Origin: Serilophus lunatus
Lineage: Eukaryota > Chordata > Aves > Passeriformes > Eurylaimidae
Length of the DNA: 64,000 nt
Reading direction: 5' to 3'
NCBI GenBank assembly: GCA_013399895.1
Contig: VXBA01001020.1
Coordinates: forward strand, 437,072-501,071
A program made the position numbers and the translations under genes. The notes beneath the pieces were generated by a model. The model saw nothing but the letters and a program-made list of their open reading frames with translations, was not told the origin of the DNA and ran no database searches. This document shows positions 25,681-38,528 of this stretch, in pieces (position 1 is the first letter of the stretch; each line of letters starts with the position of its first letter).

Positions 25681-26627
25681 CCTGACAGGTAATTTCATTC
25701 TTTGAAATAACAAGTCAAAGCCTCAAACGTATGAAGCCTGCTGCTCAGAGACCATGTCTGTAAGAAACAGAGAGGTGAAGCAGTTCTCTGGAGGCTGGTA
25801 AGTGTCACTGACAGAAGTCACAGGGGTTGAAAGGTGACATTCAGCCTTGTGAAGAGGTCTTCCCTGAGAAAATGGGCATGTAGCTTTGGGTCACCTCTGC
25901 TGCCTACCTGTGGGTCAGGGAACTTTATGCTCAGGTGTCACGTTCTCATTTTCATTCCACCTAAGGATCTATGAATCTGGAACCTCCACAGTCTCAAAGG
26001 AAGGTGAGTAGGAAATCTCACTTGGTGGATTTTTCTGAAGGTCTGGATGCTACCTTTTGACTCAGCTGGGAATAACATAACAGCAGGTTTTCTTATAATG
26101 TCTCACTTCTTAGTCCAGCTGACTCAGAGAAACACACAGACAATGTGCAAATTAAACACAGACATAATTTAGCTGACCAAATATGCAACCCAGCATTAAA
26201 TTTGTTTGGGTTGGAATGGATTCTGGCTAACAGTTCTAGCTCCTTCTATATTGTATCCTAGCTGGTATGCTGGACTAAGCTACAGTATATATTAGAGGTA
26301 ACCATGAGCCAGTTGATGAGGAGCAACTAACTTGTGCACCTATCTTTTCTGTCATTCCCTTTGTTCTCTACTGAGAGAAATAAAGGAAAAAGGCATTTTA
26401 TGCCCTGTCTGTACAAGGAGTAGTCTCATCCAAAACCAAAGCAACAGAGAGACTGTCTTAATTTTTTATTCTTTCCTAAGAACGACAGACACACTTCGTA
26501 AACAGTGACAAATTTCAGTTATACTTGGCAAAGATAATGCATTTTGCTACCTTCACCTCATTTATGTGCTTGGACCACCACAGCACCAGCAGTACTGCCA
26601 TGTAACCTTTAACACATGCTGCTGTTT
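25681..26627. other. Unique non-coding DNA, no gene seen
   Basis: No repeat, exon or RNA gene is recognised. Confidence 0.5.
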
Positions 26628-26668
26628 ACCAGAAATTACCAAGTTCATCTAGTCTGTCTGCTTTTTGA
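26628..26668 (-). mobile_element. Possible ancient CR1-type LINE tail
   Basis: ACCAGAAATTACCAAG followed by TTCATCTAGTCTGTCTGCT resembles the reversed old CR1 tail ('ccagaaggaccattatgatcatctagtctgacctcct'). It is short and diverged. Confidence 0.4.
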
Positions 26669-28560
26669 AGATTATGCTGAATTCCTACATTTGAAGAAGT
26701 CCTCTCAACACAAAAATGACAGCACACTGTAGCTACATTTCTGCCTTAAGGTCATCCCTGTGGACATCTATGGAAAACAGAAATTAATGCAAGTTTCTTG
26801 AAGCACAATCCCATGAACTTATTCAAAGCCAAATTATGACTTTGAGGAGGGATATTTGGCAAAGATCTGAGTGCTTTTGCAGCTAGCATATGATTTTGCA
26901 GAAAGTGTGGTCAGAGTCTGGAGCAGACTGTGCCAGTAAAGGTAGAAAGTATCCCAAAAGAAACCTCAAACATGCTCTCCACAAATGTTTAAATGAGATA
27001 TAGTCAAGTCTGTCTTTAAACAAGATTCTGGGAAAATCGGTAGAGACCAGGCATTGTTCACAGGAACTGCATAATGAATCATTCTGACAGATTAACACTG
27101 TCCAAGCAAATCATAATCTCTTTGAGAATTGGTGTGTGGGGGTAAGGAATGGTGAAATTTGGCTTATTTTTTTAATGTGGAATACACTTCTAGATCTTGA
27201 AGTAACAGCTATCAAACATGGAGTTGCTGCCTATATAAAATGTGTAGGTTTGCTGATATTCCCCAGAAATGCTCTCCTCAGCCTAAAGACAATTTACTGA
27301 AACTTCCAGGTTCCTGCTCATATTTTACTTCTCTGTTACCTGATCTGAAGTGTGCTATATTCTTCAAAGGTGTAGTGTTGTACATCACTAGTGTTGCTTA
27401 TAGGAGTCTTTTCTTTTTTTTTTTTTNGATTATTACTGTGTCCACTGGAGTCTCTTCCAGTGACTTTTCACACTTACAAAGTAGGTGCTCACAGGTTCTG
27501 ATAAAGTCATTATTTGCATAGCCTGACAAGGAGAGATTAGATTTATCAGCATTTTCTTTAAACGGATGTCCTTCAAGGACAGCCCCCAGAAAGCAGAGGT
27601 GAATGCAGCAAAGGTAGTGGCATTAATCATCTTCACCATTTGAAATAAGGGAGAATAAATAAATAAACAGCTTAGCATCATGATCAGGCATCAGGAGGTT
27701 ACTTCAGGTCGCATACACATTAAATGCAATCCCAAGGATGTCAGGACCAATGTTACAAATGTTTTCATTAACGCAGTTTCGTGAACAGTGAGGTAGAGCT
27801 CTGCTTTAGGCTATATAATAATGTTATCAATAATAACAGGGTGTTTATCGTGGCAACACAATGAGTTTGTCCTATGTGTGAACCTCTCTGTAACTACAAG
27901 TGTTAGGGCTTTCATGTTTTGGTTTGGAGGTAGTGATGGGGAATGCTGACACAGCAACATTGATGGGTTGTCTCTCTCATCCTCTGATGCTAGCCTATGT
28001 GGGCAGTTCATACCGAGTGAAAGAAGTGCTGGCATCAGTAAAAGAAGGAATATCATTAGGGGGACGTGATGAGGGGTATTTGAAGTTAACTAATTACTAG
28101 AAAAGGTACCTCCCACTGAGGAGTATGAGGTGGTGGGGCACAGGGCCGAAGAAGAGCACTGCATGATTAGCTCATGATGGCTGCAGTGAATGAACTGGCA
28201 TCCCAAGAAGCAGCTAGACTATCGGGCTCCCCACAAAAATCATACAATTTTAAGAGCCGAGCCTTCTGCCTCAGGTTAGCTAGGAAGCTGTTGTTTTGTG
28301 GGTGTGGAAAACTCATATGCAGTTCTGGAAAAGATCCTTCTGTACACTTAGATTTAGCAATTTTTCAATACTTGGTATTTGTAGCTACTGCTTAAAAAAA
28401 AAGAGAAGTTAACCAAAATTTTTCGAAAATTAGTTCAAGTGTGTAACTTTTCACAACAGAGTAGCCTCAATTTAATAGTACTAAAACTATGGTTGCACAC
28501 ATGTTGTCTGAGTAGAAGTATCATGCTATCTTCTAAAGTGACTGAAAATTACGATTTTTA
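26669..28560. other. Unique non-coding DNA with one ambiguous base, no gene seen
   Basis: Unique sequence. A poly(T) tract ends in an unresolved base at 27427. The 27.6-27.85 kb part is rich in TAAT and ATTAAT motifs. Open frames are short and unrecognised. Confidence 0.55.
27411..27427. other. Poly(T) run ending in an ambiguous base (N)
   Basis: The only unresolved base in the window is the N at 27427, at the end of a T homopolymer. This suggests a sequencing or assembly difficulty at the run, not a biological feature. Confidence 0.95.
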
Positions 28561-29340
28561 AAAAATATTTGGAAAAGTGTCAATACCTTTCAACTGAAAC
28601 CATGTTTTTTTAATTATTGAGAAAAAGATTTTAATCATATTAGTCAAAATCTTTATTGAGATATTCAGTTCACTAAAATTCTGAAAGAGGAAGTCAGCCT
28701 CTAATAAAAAAAATGATGAGAAATACAGAAATTATCTGAAATTCAAAATAAAAGTAGATTTTTGTCCTTACATTGGAAAATTACTTCAAATGGACAAAGT
28801 TTTCAATGAAATAATTCCCAATTTTTTCTATATTCTGATACATACTAAGAAAATTATTTAACTGTTTCTCCATGGACATTTTATATATTTATCAGTATGA
28901 AAGCATTCTGAAGGCTTTCTGGTACAATTTGCTACTAGTGCCTCTTTGTTCTTTTCAACATCTTTCTTTTTAATAGTCAGAACTTTAAAAAGCAATTTAG
29001 CTTTATAAAAAGCTAATTTGATTTATTGGGGTTATTTTTATTTATTAACCAATTTGCTTCTGGGTTGATTTTCTTAAGTGCTGAGGTTCATAATGGAAAT
29101 GCTGACACAACTTTAAGTATAGGAGCAAATGCTATTCTAATAATTCAGCTGAATAAATACCAGCCAGCATTTAGTTATTTTCCCAGGAACTGAATAAACA
29201 GCCACTTCCTTTTTAGTGTCTCTTTGTAAAGTAAAAGTTCCACAGCCTGCTAATCGTCACTACGAAATTTTCTATTAAAAAACCCTCAGCTTTTCTTTTG
29301 TTTATTCTGCAGATCTTTGTGATTCCATATTAGTCATGTT
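28561..29340. other. Strongly AT-rich non-coding block
   Basis: Very AT-rich sequence with many AATTT, TTTAAT and TATTTAT strings. The 29080-29280 part is less simple in composition (contains AATAATTCAGCTGAATAAATAC and GCTAATCGTCAC) and could be a conserved non-coding element. That is only an impression from composition. Confidence 0.4.
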
Positions 29341-29361
29341 AAAAAAAAAAAAAAAAAAAAA
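29341..29361. repeat. Poly(A) run, 21 A
   Basis: A21 interrupted by one G and continuing as GAAAAATTAAA. No retroposed body is recognised upstream, so it may be a simple repeat. Confidence 0.9.
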
Positions 29362-32300
29362 GAAAAATTAAACCAAATACACACTGAGTTGGCAATGTAC
29401 CACATTTTGACCTATTTCAAAAAGCGCTATTTATGACTTCTGTCACTTTTATGGATTAGAAAAAAGAGAATGAGATCACTGAATAATCCAGGTGCTGATC
29501 TACGTTTCAAGTGTTCAGAACTATTCTGATATGGAGATTCTATTTTGACCATTGTCTTGGCATTTCCAGTGAACTTAACCAGGAGTTTGTGTTACAGCAG
29601 CCATTCATCTGTGGTCTGCAGCAAGGCTACACTTGGGTGTTCACCGAGGTATCACCCTGCTTTGGTGAGGTGATCTGTCATTTCAAGCTTGTCACGGTCT
29701 CAGAACTGATGCGGCTTTTTCTTTTAAACCAAAGGGGTGGACTGAATTAATGTGACTTAGAATAAATTAAAGAAACCATCTGTTTTAATGAGCTAAAATT
29801 CTTCTCAGTGGCTGATAGTTAACCTGCTCCTGGGACAATGTCCTGCCTGCACGGTTTCTTCTGATATAACAAGCTGGTGTAGTCACAACATAACGTCACA
29901 ACAGGACAGGGCTTGCAGGAATGGTTTTACTCTTCAAGTTCTCATTATGCCAGAGAAAAGTAAGAATTAACTTTGCACTGAAAAAACAGGAACAGTGAGT
30001 TGGGGGATTTTTGTTTGTATGTTTGTTTGTTTGTTTTTGTTGGGTTTTTTTGTAAGGTGGGGAGTTACTTTTCCTGAAAGTTCTGCTGGTGAAAGGGCAG
30101 TTTCTCATGGCAAGTTTCAACTCTGAATTTTTTAGAAGAGGTGATAAACCCTGGACATATCATTACCCACAGATTACTGACAGATGCTTTTAATTAAGTT
30201 TTGTCTAGAAACAGAGAGAATGGTTGAAAAAAAAGAAGTAGTCTTATAAATTTTCACTGATGCAGAGCTTAAGCCTCAAACAGTGTGATTTGCACGAGCT
30301 TTGTTAATGCCAGCGCAGCACACGATCTCTGTGCCACTGCCTCTGGATTGCCTTGTCAGCAGCTGAGAGAGGTGGACCCTATGTGAAGCCAAACCTGCCC
30401 CAAAACTGTGATGCAAAAGCAGGCATGAGGTCGGGTCCCTTGCTGATGGGAATATCCATCAGGCTCTGCCATGTGCCACCGCTCAGAAAACTTGAATTAT
30501 TCAGATCACACAGCTCCTCTTTTGCACGCCAGGCCTTCTCCATTTCCATTTCACTAATAACTACCCCACTGGGTGGATGACATGACAGCTCCTGAGCTTA
30601 TACATCCTTAAATTGTACTAATTACTGGCTTTTAAGTAACTAAGATTTTTTATGGCATCTTCATTAGGGTAATAGTAAGTGGGTGGATACACATGTCAAT
30701 CAAATGAAATGGTAGATGAATTGCATGTGGGATTTCAGTTAATTTGTCCTGTTAATTTCCTTATGATGTTTGCAGCTTTTCAAAAAGATGGCTTTATTTG
30801 CAGGAATGAAAACAGCTCCATGTCACTCTGCTTCCTCCCCTGCCCAAGCTGTTATTTGCTTTTTGTAGTACCCGTGGAGCTGTTAGAGAAACGTAATCTG
30901 AGTGGTGGCATGAGGGTATGAGAAAGGGAAAGGGAGCTGCTGCTGGAAAGAGGTGGCTGGAAAGCTGGGCAATTCCTGTGTTCTCATTACTTTTGTAGCT
31001 AAGGTACCGATATTTTGAAATCAAAAATCATGAAGTCTTTGGACTCATGAGTAAGGGTCTCTTAATGTGTGCCAAGGAGATAAACCTTGGAGCAGGACAT
31101 GCTATGAGGGGCAGTTACTGTGTAATTTTGTCAGAGGTGTCTGATCCAATCCTGTTGCAGGTGATAGCAGTTTAAGCTGCAGTTTCATCTTCTTTCCAAA
31201 GAGTTTTGAACTGATTAGGTAAGCTCTGAGTGGAAACAAGGGAAAATCATGGAAAACAGTCAAGGCCTGTCATGGTGTTCTTCCAGAACATTTTTTAAGT
31301 CGTTTTAATGACCAGTATGGAAACTTAAAATAATACAAGAAAAAATGTAAACAGTTGAAAATGGGGCAAAAGATATGGCACTATGACCAGCTGTTTGTAT
31401 TTTCCTGCCTTCCTCTCCTTATGAAAACTCAAAAAAGTAAGAAAGAGGAGCAGTCCTTGGGAAAGGCTGGAGTGGGCTGGTTAGGGTTCTGATGGCTTCC
31501 TGCAAAAAGGTTGTGAAAGCCCTGTAGCAAGAGAAGAGGAGGAATGATCTCTGGGAATGGATACAAACTCAAGATAAAAATAGTGTACTGAAAGAATTTA
31601 TTTGTTCAGCTGAGCAATGGTAATGTTAGTTGAAAGCTGAGTTCTGTGGAGCAGCCCGTGTCACGTAAGGAGCATTGCCCAGGTGACAGAGCAAAGGCAT
31701 TAGGGAGCATTTACTTGGCTGGGAGGTTTTGTTTGATTTGAAGTGTGTATTTTATTGCTATGGATATTCATGCAAGCACTCTTCTAAAAGAAGGGGAAAA
31801 AGTATCAGCTTCTAAACTTGCTGAAGCCAGCAGGGCTGTTGCTGTATAAAAGCAGTAACAAAAACTGTATGTTCCAGGTTATCCGAGTCTCTACTTCAAA
31901 ACATGAGAGTTTATAGCACAGTTTAGCTGTGTGTTTAGTTACATTTGTAACATGCTGTAAAATAAGGGAGTTTCTCTCAGTAAAATTGCATCAAACTTTG
32001 TCTGCCTTTCTAATGTCTAGTTCTCAAGCTTGCACACTCTACTCTCTTGAGCATCCTCCAGGACGCAGACTACACCCAGGACCAGGAGTGTGTGCCACCT
32101 GCTTGCCTGAGGAGGGCTAGATAGGGAAAATTCCCAGCCCCAGTGCATCTAAAAACCTTCAGACACATCAAATTGATGGGGTGAAGGGTAAGTAGTAAGT
32201 CCTACTAGCAAAAGGAGATTTTTAATTATTTTTTGTTAATGGCACATGTGCTACTGAGTTTTGCTGTCATGGTCACATCAATTGTGGGCATGATTTGCAC

Positions 32301-32651
32301 CTGGTTGTATCTGCAAGCTAAGTAAACAGAGAAGAAATGTAATTAATTATGATCCTTCTCATCTTTCCCATTATGTGAAGATCATAGAAAGCTTGTTGAT
32401 AATGCTGAGAAAAGTATCTTACCATTCCTGCAAATGTTTTATTGCAATGTCAGTAATGTTATATACTCCATTTTTATGGACTGTGTTTTAAAGTTATATT
32501 TCTCTCAGGAATGTGTCATTTTGATTACTCTCAACAGGAAATCTTATAATGTAACCAGACAAGCCTTTTCCAATTAAAATGGAAAATTTGGATTTGAAAA
32601 CCCTAAACAGATTGGGCTCTGTTTTTTCCTGTTTTCATTCTTTTTTAACAC
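29362..32651. other. Unique non-coding DNA, no gene seen
   Basis: Unique sequence containing a (TTTG)n-like stretch at 30008-30051. Region 30240-30400 is of mixed composition with no repeat match. No exon or RNA gene is recognised. Confidence 0.55.
30008..30051. repeat. (TTTG)n-like simple repeat
   Basis: Imperfect TTTG units ending in a T-run. The opposite-strand frame rich in Lys, Thr and Asn is an artefact of this repeat. Confidence 0.85.
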
Positions 32652-32687
32652 TGCATGAAGAAGAATGGAGAAAGGCTTCTTCATGCA
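32652..32687. repeat. Perfect hairpin, 12-bp stem and 12-nt loop
   Basis: TGCATGAAGAAG at 32652-32663, loop AATGGAGAAAGG, then CTTCTTCATGCA at 32676-32687. The arms are exact reverse complements. Confidence 0.9.
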
Positions 32688-33879
32688 CCCATATAATTTA
32701 ACCCATAATAGATCTTTGTAACTGCTTCAACTTTCCAAAACTGACTACAGAAGAATTATAATCTTTTTTTTTTTTTTGTCTCCTCTAACTCTTTATATGT
32801 CAATATAGTTTTAATGAACAAAAAGAATTTGAGAGAGGAAAAAGAGGCATAAAAATTCTGTGTGCTGGGCAGAAGATACCCAGAACTGTCTTTATTCTTT
32901 CAAGTCAACAAAAGCAAATGTTCAGGAATTCTTTACAGATATTAGAGGAAAAAAAAACCAAACCAAAACAAAAAAAGAAGGTGAAGACCCCCTGGAAAAG
33001 AAGGAAATGCAGGATTTTAAAATTATTGAGACATTTGTTTTTCACTTTCTGGAAGGACATATTGCAGGCACACAGCATAAATGTTCATCCTTACCTCTCT
33101 AGGGCATCAGCATTTCTTTAAGATATCAAGAGATATTTTCTAGAAATGGGAAATGAAAGAAATTCCTGAAAACCCATGGATAGGATTCTTTTATAGTTGT
33201 CCCAAATGGCCAAAGCAACCCATCACATTCATTAAGCGAAAGTCCTTTAATCTAAGAATTCAGAAGCAGTCACCAGCCATTTTTGAGCAGAAAGGCAGCA
33301 TCCTATTCTAGAAGTATAGGCTAGGGAGCCAAATGACCTAGATCCTGTCACTGAGTTGGAGCATGGACACAGGCCCAGCTCCCTGCGCCTCGCACACTGC
33401 AGCTGCTCTGGTGCAGCTTGGCGTCTGTTTAGTGGTGCAGGGAGTTGCTGCTCAGCAGGTTTCAAGACAAAGGGAGGAGGCATATTTCTGATGGGAAAAT
33501 TTAGGTAGACCAAAGGTAATTTTCCAAATAATTTTTGAGTTGGAAAGCTACTGTCCTCATTTTTTATTTAAAACCAATCTCTTCAAAGCAGAGGTGAGAA
33601 AACCCACCACGCGAGTGTGATTCCATTCCAGCTTTATATAGCAGTCTCCCCTGTGCTCTGGTTACAGCTTTGATATTATAATGCTGTTATTTCTTGTAAC
33701 ATGGGGCTACTATGGGACTCATTACTCATAAACCTTACCCCTGGAAAATGTAAAAGTCAACATCAACCATCACTAATAATGTATTTCACCTACTGTTATT
33801 GTAAGTATGTGAACACAGTCAGAATCTGGTCAGTGCCTGCTCATGTTGTCCTTTGGAAATAATCCTTTTGCACAGCCTC
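32688..33879. other. Unique non-coding DNA, no gene seen
   Basis: Includes a T-run at 32765-32777 and an A-rich stretch at 32948-32983, which creates a Lys-rich open frame by composition alone. Region 33330-33480 is more GC-rich but unrecognised. Confidence 0.5.
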
Positions 33880-34730
33880 TTCCTCTGCTAAATGCAGGCT
33901 CCATTGAACATATTTATTTCGCATTTTCAAATATTTTTCTACTAATAAAATGAAACAAATGATCTAGTGGTTTGCCATAAAGGGTTTTTTCCTTAGGAGG
34001 AAATAAAATTTAGGCATGGACCCGAGGGGAAATGCCCCCTCCACATTTCATATCAGGCCACCTCACCATTCCTTTCTGCGAATTTTTACAAAACTCCTTG
34101 TGTTTCAAAGTGCAGACCTGTTAAATGGAACATATTCCTTTCAGTGATCTGTATATTTAACAGATCGGCAGGAAACTAGTCACAAGCCCATATCAATGCT
34201 CTTCATAATGTGTAGATTGTCAGCTTTGGAAAAACTCAGCTCTCCCCTCATGACCAAGGTTGTCTGACTCAACTGCAGATGATTCTTTCCCTTCTTCCCC
34301 ACTTGCAAACCAGCCCATTAAACCTATTTCAGCCTTATACTGAAAGACCAGATAAAGCAGCAGCAAGAGTCTTCATGCTTCTGTATGGATTGCTTATTGA
34401 TTTTCAAAGAGATTTAAGAGAAAAATAAAAGAATACTGTGTTACACCTCTGAGATTACCCAGAAGCAGAGTCTGACAGGGCAAAAAAAAAATCCCAACCT
34501 TGCCCAGCCCTGTTAGCAGAAGTCTTCAAAATGTGGATTAGCATCACCTGCAGGTTTGGCTGTGCTTATAATCCTATAAGTGACGAAGCAGCTAGAATTC
34601 ACTCATGGCAAGGAGGAAGGCAGAAGTCTGTATTTGGCCACCATTACCGTCGTAATTGCGAGACAAAATACAGGGATCTTGCTCGCCTTACATTTTCTTT
34701 CAGCCAGAGCAGAGACCACAGTGGCTAGGG
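33880..34730. other. Candidate conserved non-coding block
   Basis: A long stretch of mixed-complexity sequence without simple repeats. It contains TTATTTCGCATTTTC, AACAGATCGGCAGG, GGATTAGCATCACC and TTACCGTCGTAATTGCGA, with CpG-bearing motifs unusual for this AT-rich context. There is no open frame of note. I propose it as a conserved non-coding element on composition only. Confidence 0.25.
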
Positions 34731-36220
34731 TTGGCCAAACATTTTCACCATGTGTTGACCATTAGTGTTACCATTAGTGTAATTAAGTATCACAAGAAAT
34801 CACCAGCCAGTGAGTTTCCTTACTAAATTCAGTGAATATGAAAATATTCTCCAGCTCCTACATGCTCCATCACAGCAAGGGAAAAATACATCTTTCAATC
34901 ACATGTCCCTTTGTTACTGGTCGTGTATAGATATGTATTTTTAAATCTTCACGATTGAAATAGTTGTGGATAGATTGATTGTGAACTGATTTATGATCCG
35001 TATTGCTCCAGAGAAGTAATTTTATGCATATAACTTCTTTTACAATTACCTCCACAATGATTTCAAAGGATTTCACTGCTTGTGGGAGGCCGTCAATAAG
35101 TGGCACTTGCATATTCATCCATTTCAATCTGAGATTTTTAAAGACCTAAGGGAATAGAGCAGAGCCACTGGAAATTAATTTTTTCAGCAAGTTTGCTTTT
35201 TCCTTTTTTTTTTAGGGATAACCATACTTCAGTAAAAGCTTCTTTAAAATGAAAGTATTCCTAAATTCACAAATGCTGAAAGCACAAGACTTCTACCAAA
35301 ATGCAGCAATTCTTTTCAGTATCCTTTTTAATTCAGTTGAATGTAAATCTTGCATCTGGGCTTTTGTAGGTATTTCTTTTCTATTAAATATGCACTATTC
35401 CCAAGTGAATTAAACTACTCAGAAATGAGTTTGTTCTTTGACTAGGAGATCAGCTTTCCTGATTTCTTAGATTATTTAACAGAGCTGTGCTTTTAAAACT
35501 GCCAGCTTAAAGCTCTCCCTCCTGCAGCAACAGACTATCTGAGTATTGCTTTACCACCATCCTTATTTCTCTTCCTTCCATTCCAAGGGCCAAATTCTGC
35601 TCTCATTTGACAATAGGCAAGTACAGAAAAATATCTGCTCTTTTTCCTGGTCAGCTGTTAACAACAAGTGCCTCCTGCTAGGTTGGCAGATTAGTGTCAT
35701 CCACCTGTAGGAAAACAAGCAGATTTCCAGCAAGTTGTTGCAGGAAACAAATGTCTTAGGAGCATCTCACAAGGGACATAAATGCTGTGCAGTCATGTGC
35801 ACTGCTGAGCTCCCCAAAGAGTTTGGTACACTGCCACGTGGAGGTGCTTGCTCAGGTCTCATTAGCAGTGCAATTACACTAACATTCGCAGTGCTCAGGC
35901 TAAAAAATCCTGCCTTTTAGCCAACTGTACTAGCTCCAGCATCACACTCATGTGTAGTTCTGCTCCTAGTTCTGCAGTTGCTTTGGCTAATGGCAAATCA
36001 GGTGTCTTCACTGCAGTGCATTGCATGATGGCAACTTATCTGTAGCAAGCAATAGTCAGTGTGGATCATTCTGGTATTTCATCCAGTCATCAATGCCATA
36101 GGAACCAGATGAGGTAAACCACCAATTTTTTTAAGTTGTTCAGGTGGACCCAGCTGACTTCTTCCATAGGTGTTTCTGTTCCCCACTCAAACACAGCAAG
36201 TGATGCCCCGACATTAATTA
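34731..36220. other. Unique non-coding DNA, no gene seen
   Basis: No repeat family or exon is recognised. A short direct duplication of ACCATTAGTGT occurs at 34758-34768 and 34770-34780. Confidence 0.5.
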
Positions 36221-36244
36221 TCTCACATTTGTTCTAATGTGAGA
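36221..36244. repeat. Perfect hairpin, 9-bp stem and 6-nt loop
   Basis: TCTCACATT at 36221-36229, loop TGTTCT, then AATGTGAGA at 36236-36244. Confidence 0.82.
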
Positions 36245-37161
36245 AAAACAGTGTCTTCATGAAGTCATGAAATGTACTCCTCTGTCAACATTAATACCCC
36301 AGCCCTTAAGGCTAATCTCTAGATGTGGAGAAAAAGTGGGGGAGACACACCTTTGTTCCAATATTGACTGCATATCACCACAGTTTTGCAGTCTTGAACT
36401 ATCTGTAAACACCAGAATAATCTCAAAAAATATACTTCTAAAATTCTTCTTTAATTTGTAATAAATCCATTTTGGAATTTACGAGGGCCAGCACCAGATG
36501 GCTCGGAGTATGTTCTCATTCATATTTCAAAACAGAAAAACCCTTCTCAGAATCTGCAAGCTACAACTTTTTCATGGGGATGATTTCTGTTGAGCAAGGA
36601 AAACTCAGGTTAATTAGGCCAAATAAGCTGATGCAGTCAGAGACAGAGACGCAGAGGTTGCAAGACTGAAATCCATCAAGACACCGTGTTGACAGATGCC
36701 CTCTTAACTTGTTTTTTATTTGCTAGGGGGGTTGCCACATAATTATATAGAAATATGTTGCTTTTTTTTTTTTTACAATAAATGCACCAATGTAAAAGGT
36801 CTTCATTCTGTAAAGTTTCAAGGGGCAGCCAAGCAAAACTGCACCTTATGAAGACTATGAGAAATCTACACTACGGTAACGGGAATATTGAAAGCTTCTA
36901 TCTCAGTAGTGCAGACTGCTGTAAAAATTCTTTTGACTCTATGAAAATGAATATTGTAAGGGGTTTTGGGGGAACTAGAAGGAAGGTCTGGAGAAGAAAC
37001 CCCTTACAGTTAGGGAGAGCTGAACACTAAAGTGGGAATACTTTAGGAGGTGAAACAAAACTACATGTCATACCAAGAGGCGGGACCTTAGGCTGAGACT
37101 TTGACTATCTGAGAGAAAGAAGTGGTGAACACTGCTATCCAGCTCTCATATGGGCATGTCT
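36245..37161. other. Unique non-coding DNA, no gene seen
   Basis: AT-rich, with a T-run at about 36762-36773. Short open frames only. Confidence 0.5.
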
Positions 37162-37163
37162 AA

Positions 37164-37302
37164 ACTGTGGGTTTAGATGAGCCCCCTCATGGGCAGGAGA
37201 TCTATTTGATGATGAACAAATCCCTGGGGCAGGAGGTGGGTGTCACGGAGCAGGCCAAGCGGGACCTCATGAGCAGAGTCTCCAGGGACATCCCTGATTA
37301 GC
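37164..37302 (+). pseudogene. Possible fragment of a decayed coding sequence, unidentified
   Basis: Between in-frame stops, roughly 37161 and 37300, the frame beginning GTG GGT TTA GAT GAG encodes about 40 residues with strikingly vertebrate-like codon use. A run of codons ending in G or C (CTG, CAG, GAG, GTC, ACG, CAG, GCC, AAG, CGG, GAC, CTC, AGC, GTC, TCC, AGG, GAC, ATC) encodes a charged, helix-like peptide containing EVGVTEQAKRDLMSRVSRD. The flanking DNA is AT-rich. I do not recognise the family, and there are no clear splice sites or poly(A) tail. It may be a relic of a processed pseudogene or transposon protein, or a chance GC-rich patch. Confidence 0.22.
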
Positions 37303-38528
37303 CAAGAATCAGTGCCAGCCTGGTGTTCATCTCCTTCAAGGCAATTAGGCAAATATCCATTTCCAAAATGTTTTTCCAGTACTGTACATATAAAGTGTTC
37401 TCTCCTCTCCCAAAGGATGGAAGCCTTTTTTTTTTCTTTTCCTTTCTCCTGACATCTTTTCAGATAAACACTACTCTTACAAAGTCCTTGAAATTAAAAA
37501 ACAAACAAAACAAACTGATTATGGCACCTGGACTTTGCCCCCGTGTGATTTGTTGCCACAGTTTGTAAGGAACAGAAAAGTGCAGCTTGAACGGGGTGAC
37601 ATGTTCATCTTGTGCACGCTGCCCTTTGTGCTGCAGAGCCAGGGTCCACCCCAAACATGAGCATCTTGGAAAAAGGAGACACTGTTATAGCCTGATCTCT
37701 CTGGTTAGAAGATGTTTAACTGCTAATGGAAAGCAAGTATTCACAAGAAGAATAGGCTGATTCCAGTATCTGCAGAGAAAAAGGGAGAAGGATTTAAACC
37801 TAAACTCTCCAGGTTGTTGGGATACAATTACTTAAGATTTAAGTCACTTCTCATTGTCCTGATTGCCTGCATTTCCAGGATTCTCCAGCTCTAGGGATGT
37901 CTCCACAAACTCTGGATGTTTTATAACCCTTGTATGTAAATGGAGAGATAGACAGCTGGAAATATTTAGAATTACCTTAAATCTGGCCATCAATTCATCT
38001 TTTACAGTTTTGCCAGCCCTAGTTATTCATAAGGAAGAAGCAAGATTTTCAGCATGTTCTACAGAGCACCACTGTACTGCAAATAGGATTTTGCCCATAA
38101 TTTTTGTAAATTTGAGGAAATGTTCACCTGCATGATTTATAGCTATCATCAGGGGCTAAATTCAGACAGTAACTTTTTCTAAGCATCATCTTCTACAGCC
38201 TGGATGTAGAACAAGAAATCTTTGTCCAGGTTGTTTCTGTTGTTGTGGGACAGCGAAATGTGACATTGTTTTGTTGTCTGTGTCAGTGTCCATGCAGGTA
38301 AAAGGCTTCCCCTATCATGGTGCTCTTGAACTACATTTGGTGCAGCAGTTCTTTGTCTGCCTTCTTTTAAAGCTGAGGCATATACAAAATCCAGTACTGC
38401 CTCTTTAAAATAAGTCCAAAATTATGTCTTCTGTTTTGGCTCTGTGGTTGCTCCTTTTTCCTCTCTGCAGAAGGGAATGAGAAGCAGGAGGGTGCTGAGT
38501 TGAAGGATGGGACTTGGGAAAGACTCTG
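37303..38528. other. Unique non-coding DNA, no gene seen
   Basis: Unique sequence with a T-rich run near 37427-37440 and an A-rich (AAACAAAC) stretch near 37495-37512. No exon is recognised. Confidence 0.5.

Noticed and set aside
29341..29361. Poly(A) tail of a retroposed gene
   Set aside because: The upstream sequence is AT-rich with no coding resemblance and no target-site duplication that I can see.
37175..37195. CTCF-like GCCCCCTCATGG
   Set aside because: Too many mismatches to the core consensus as I recall it; needs a matrix score.
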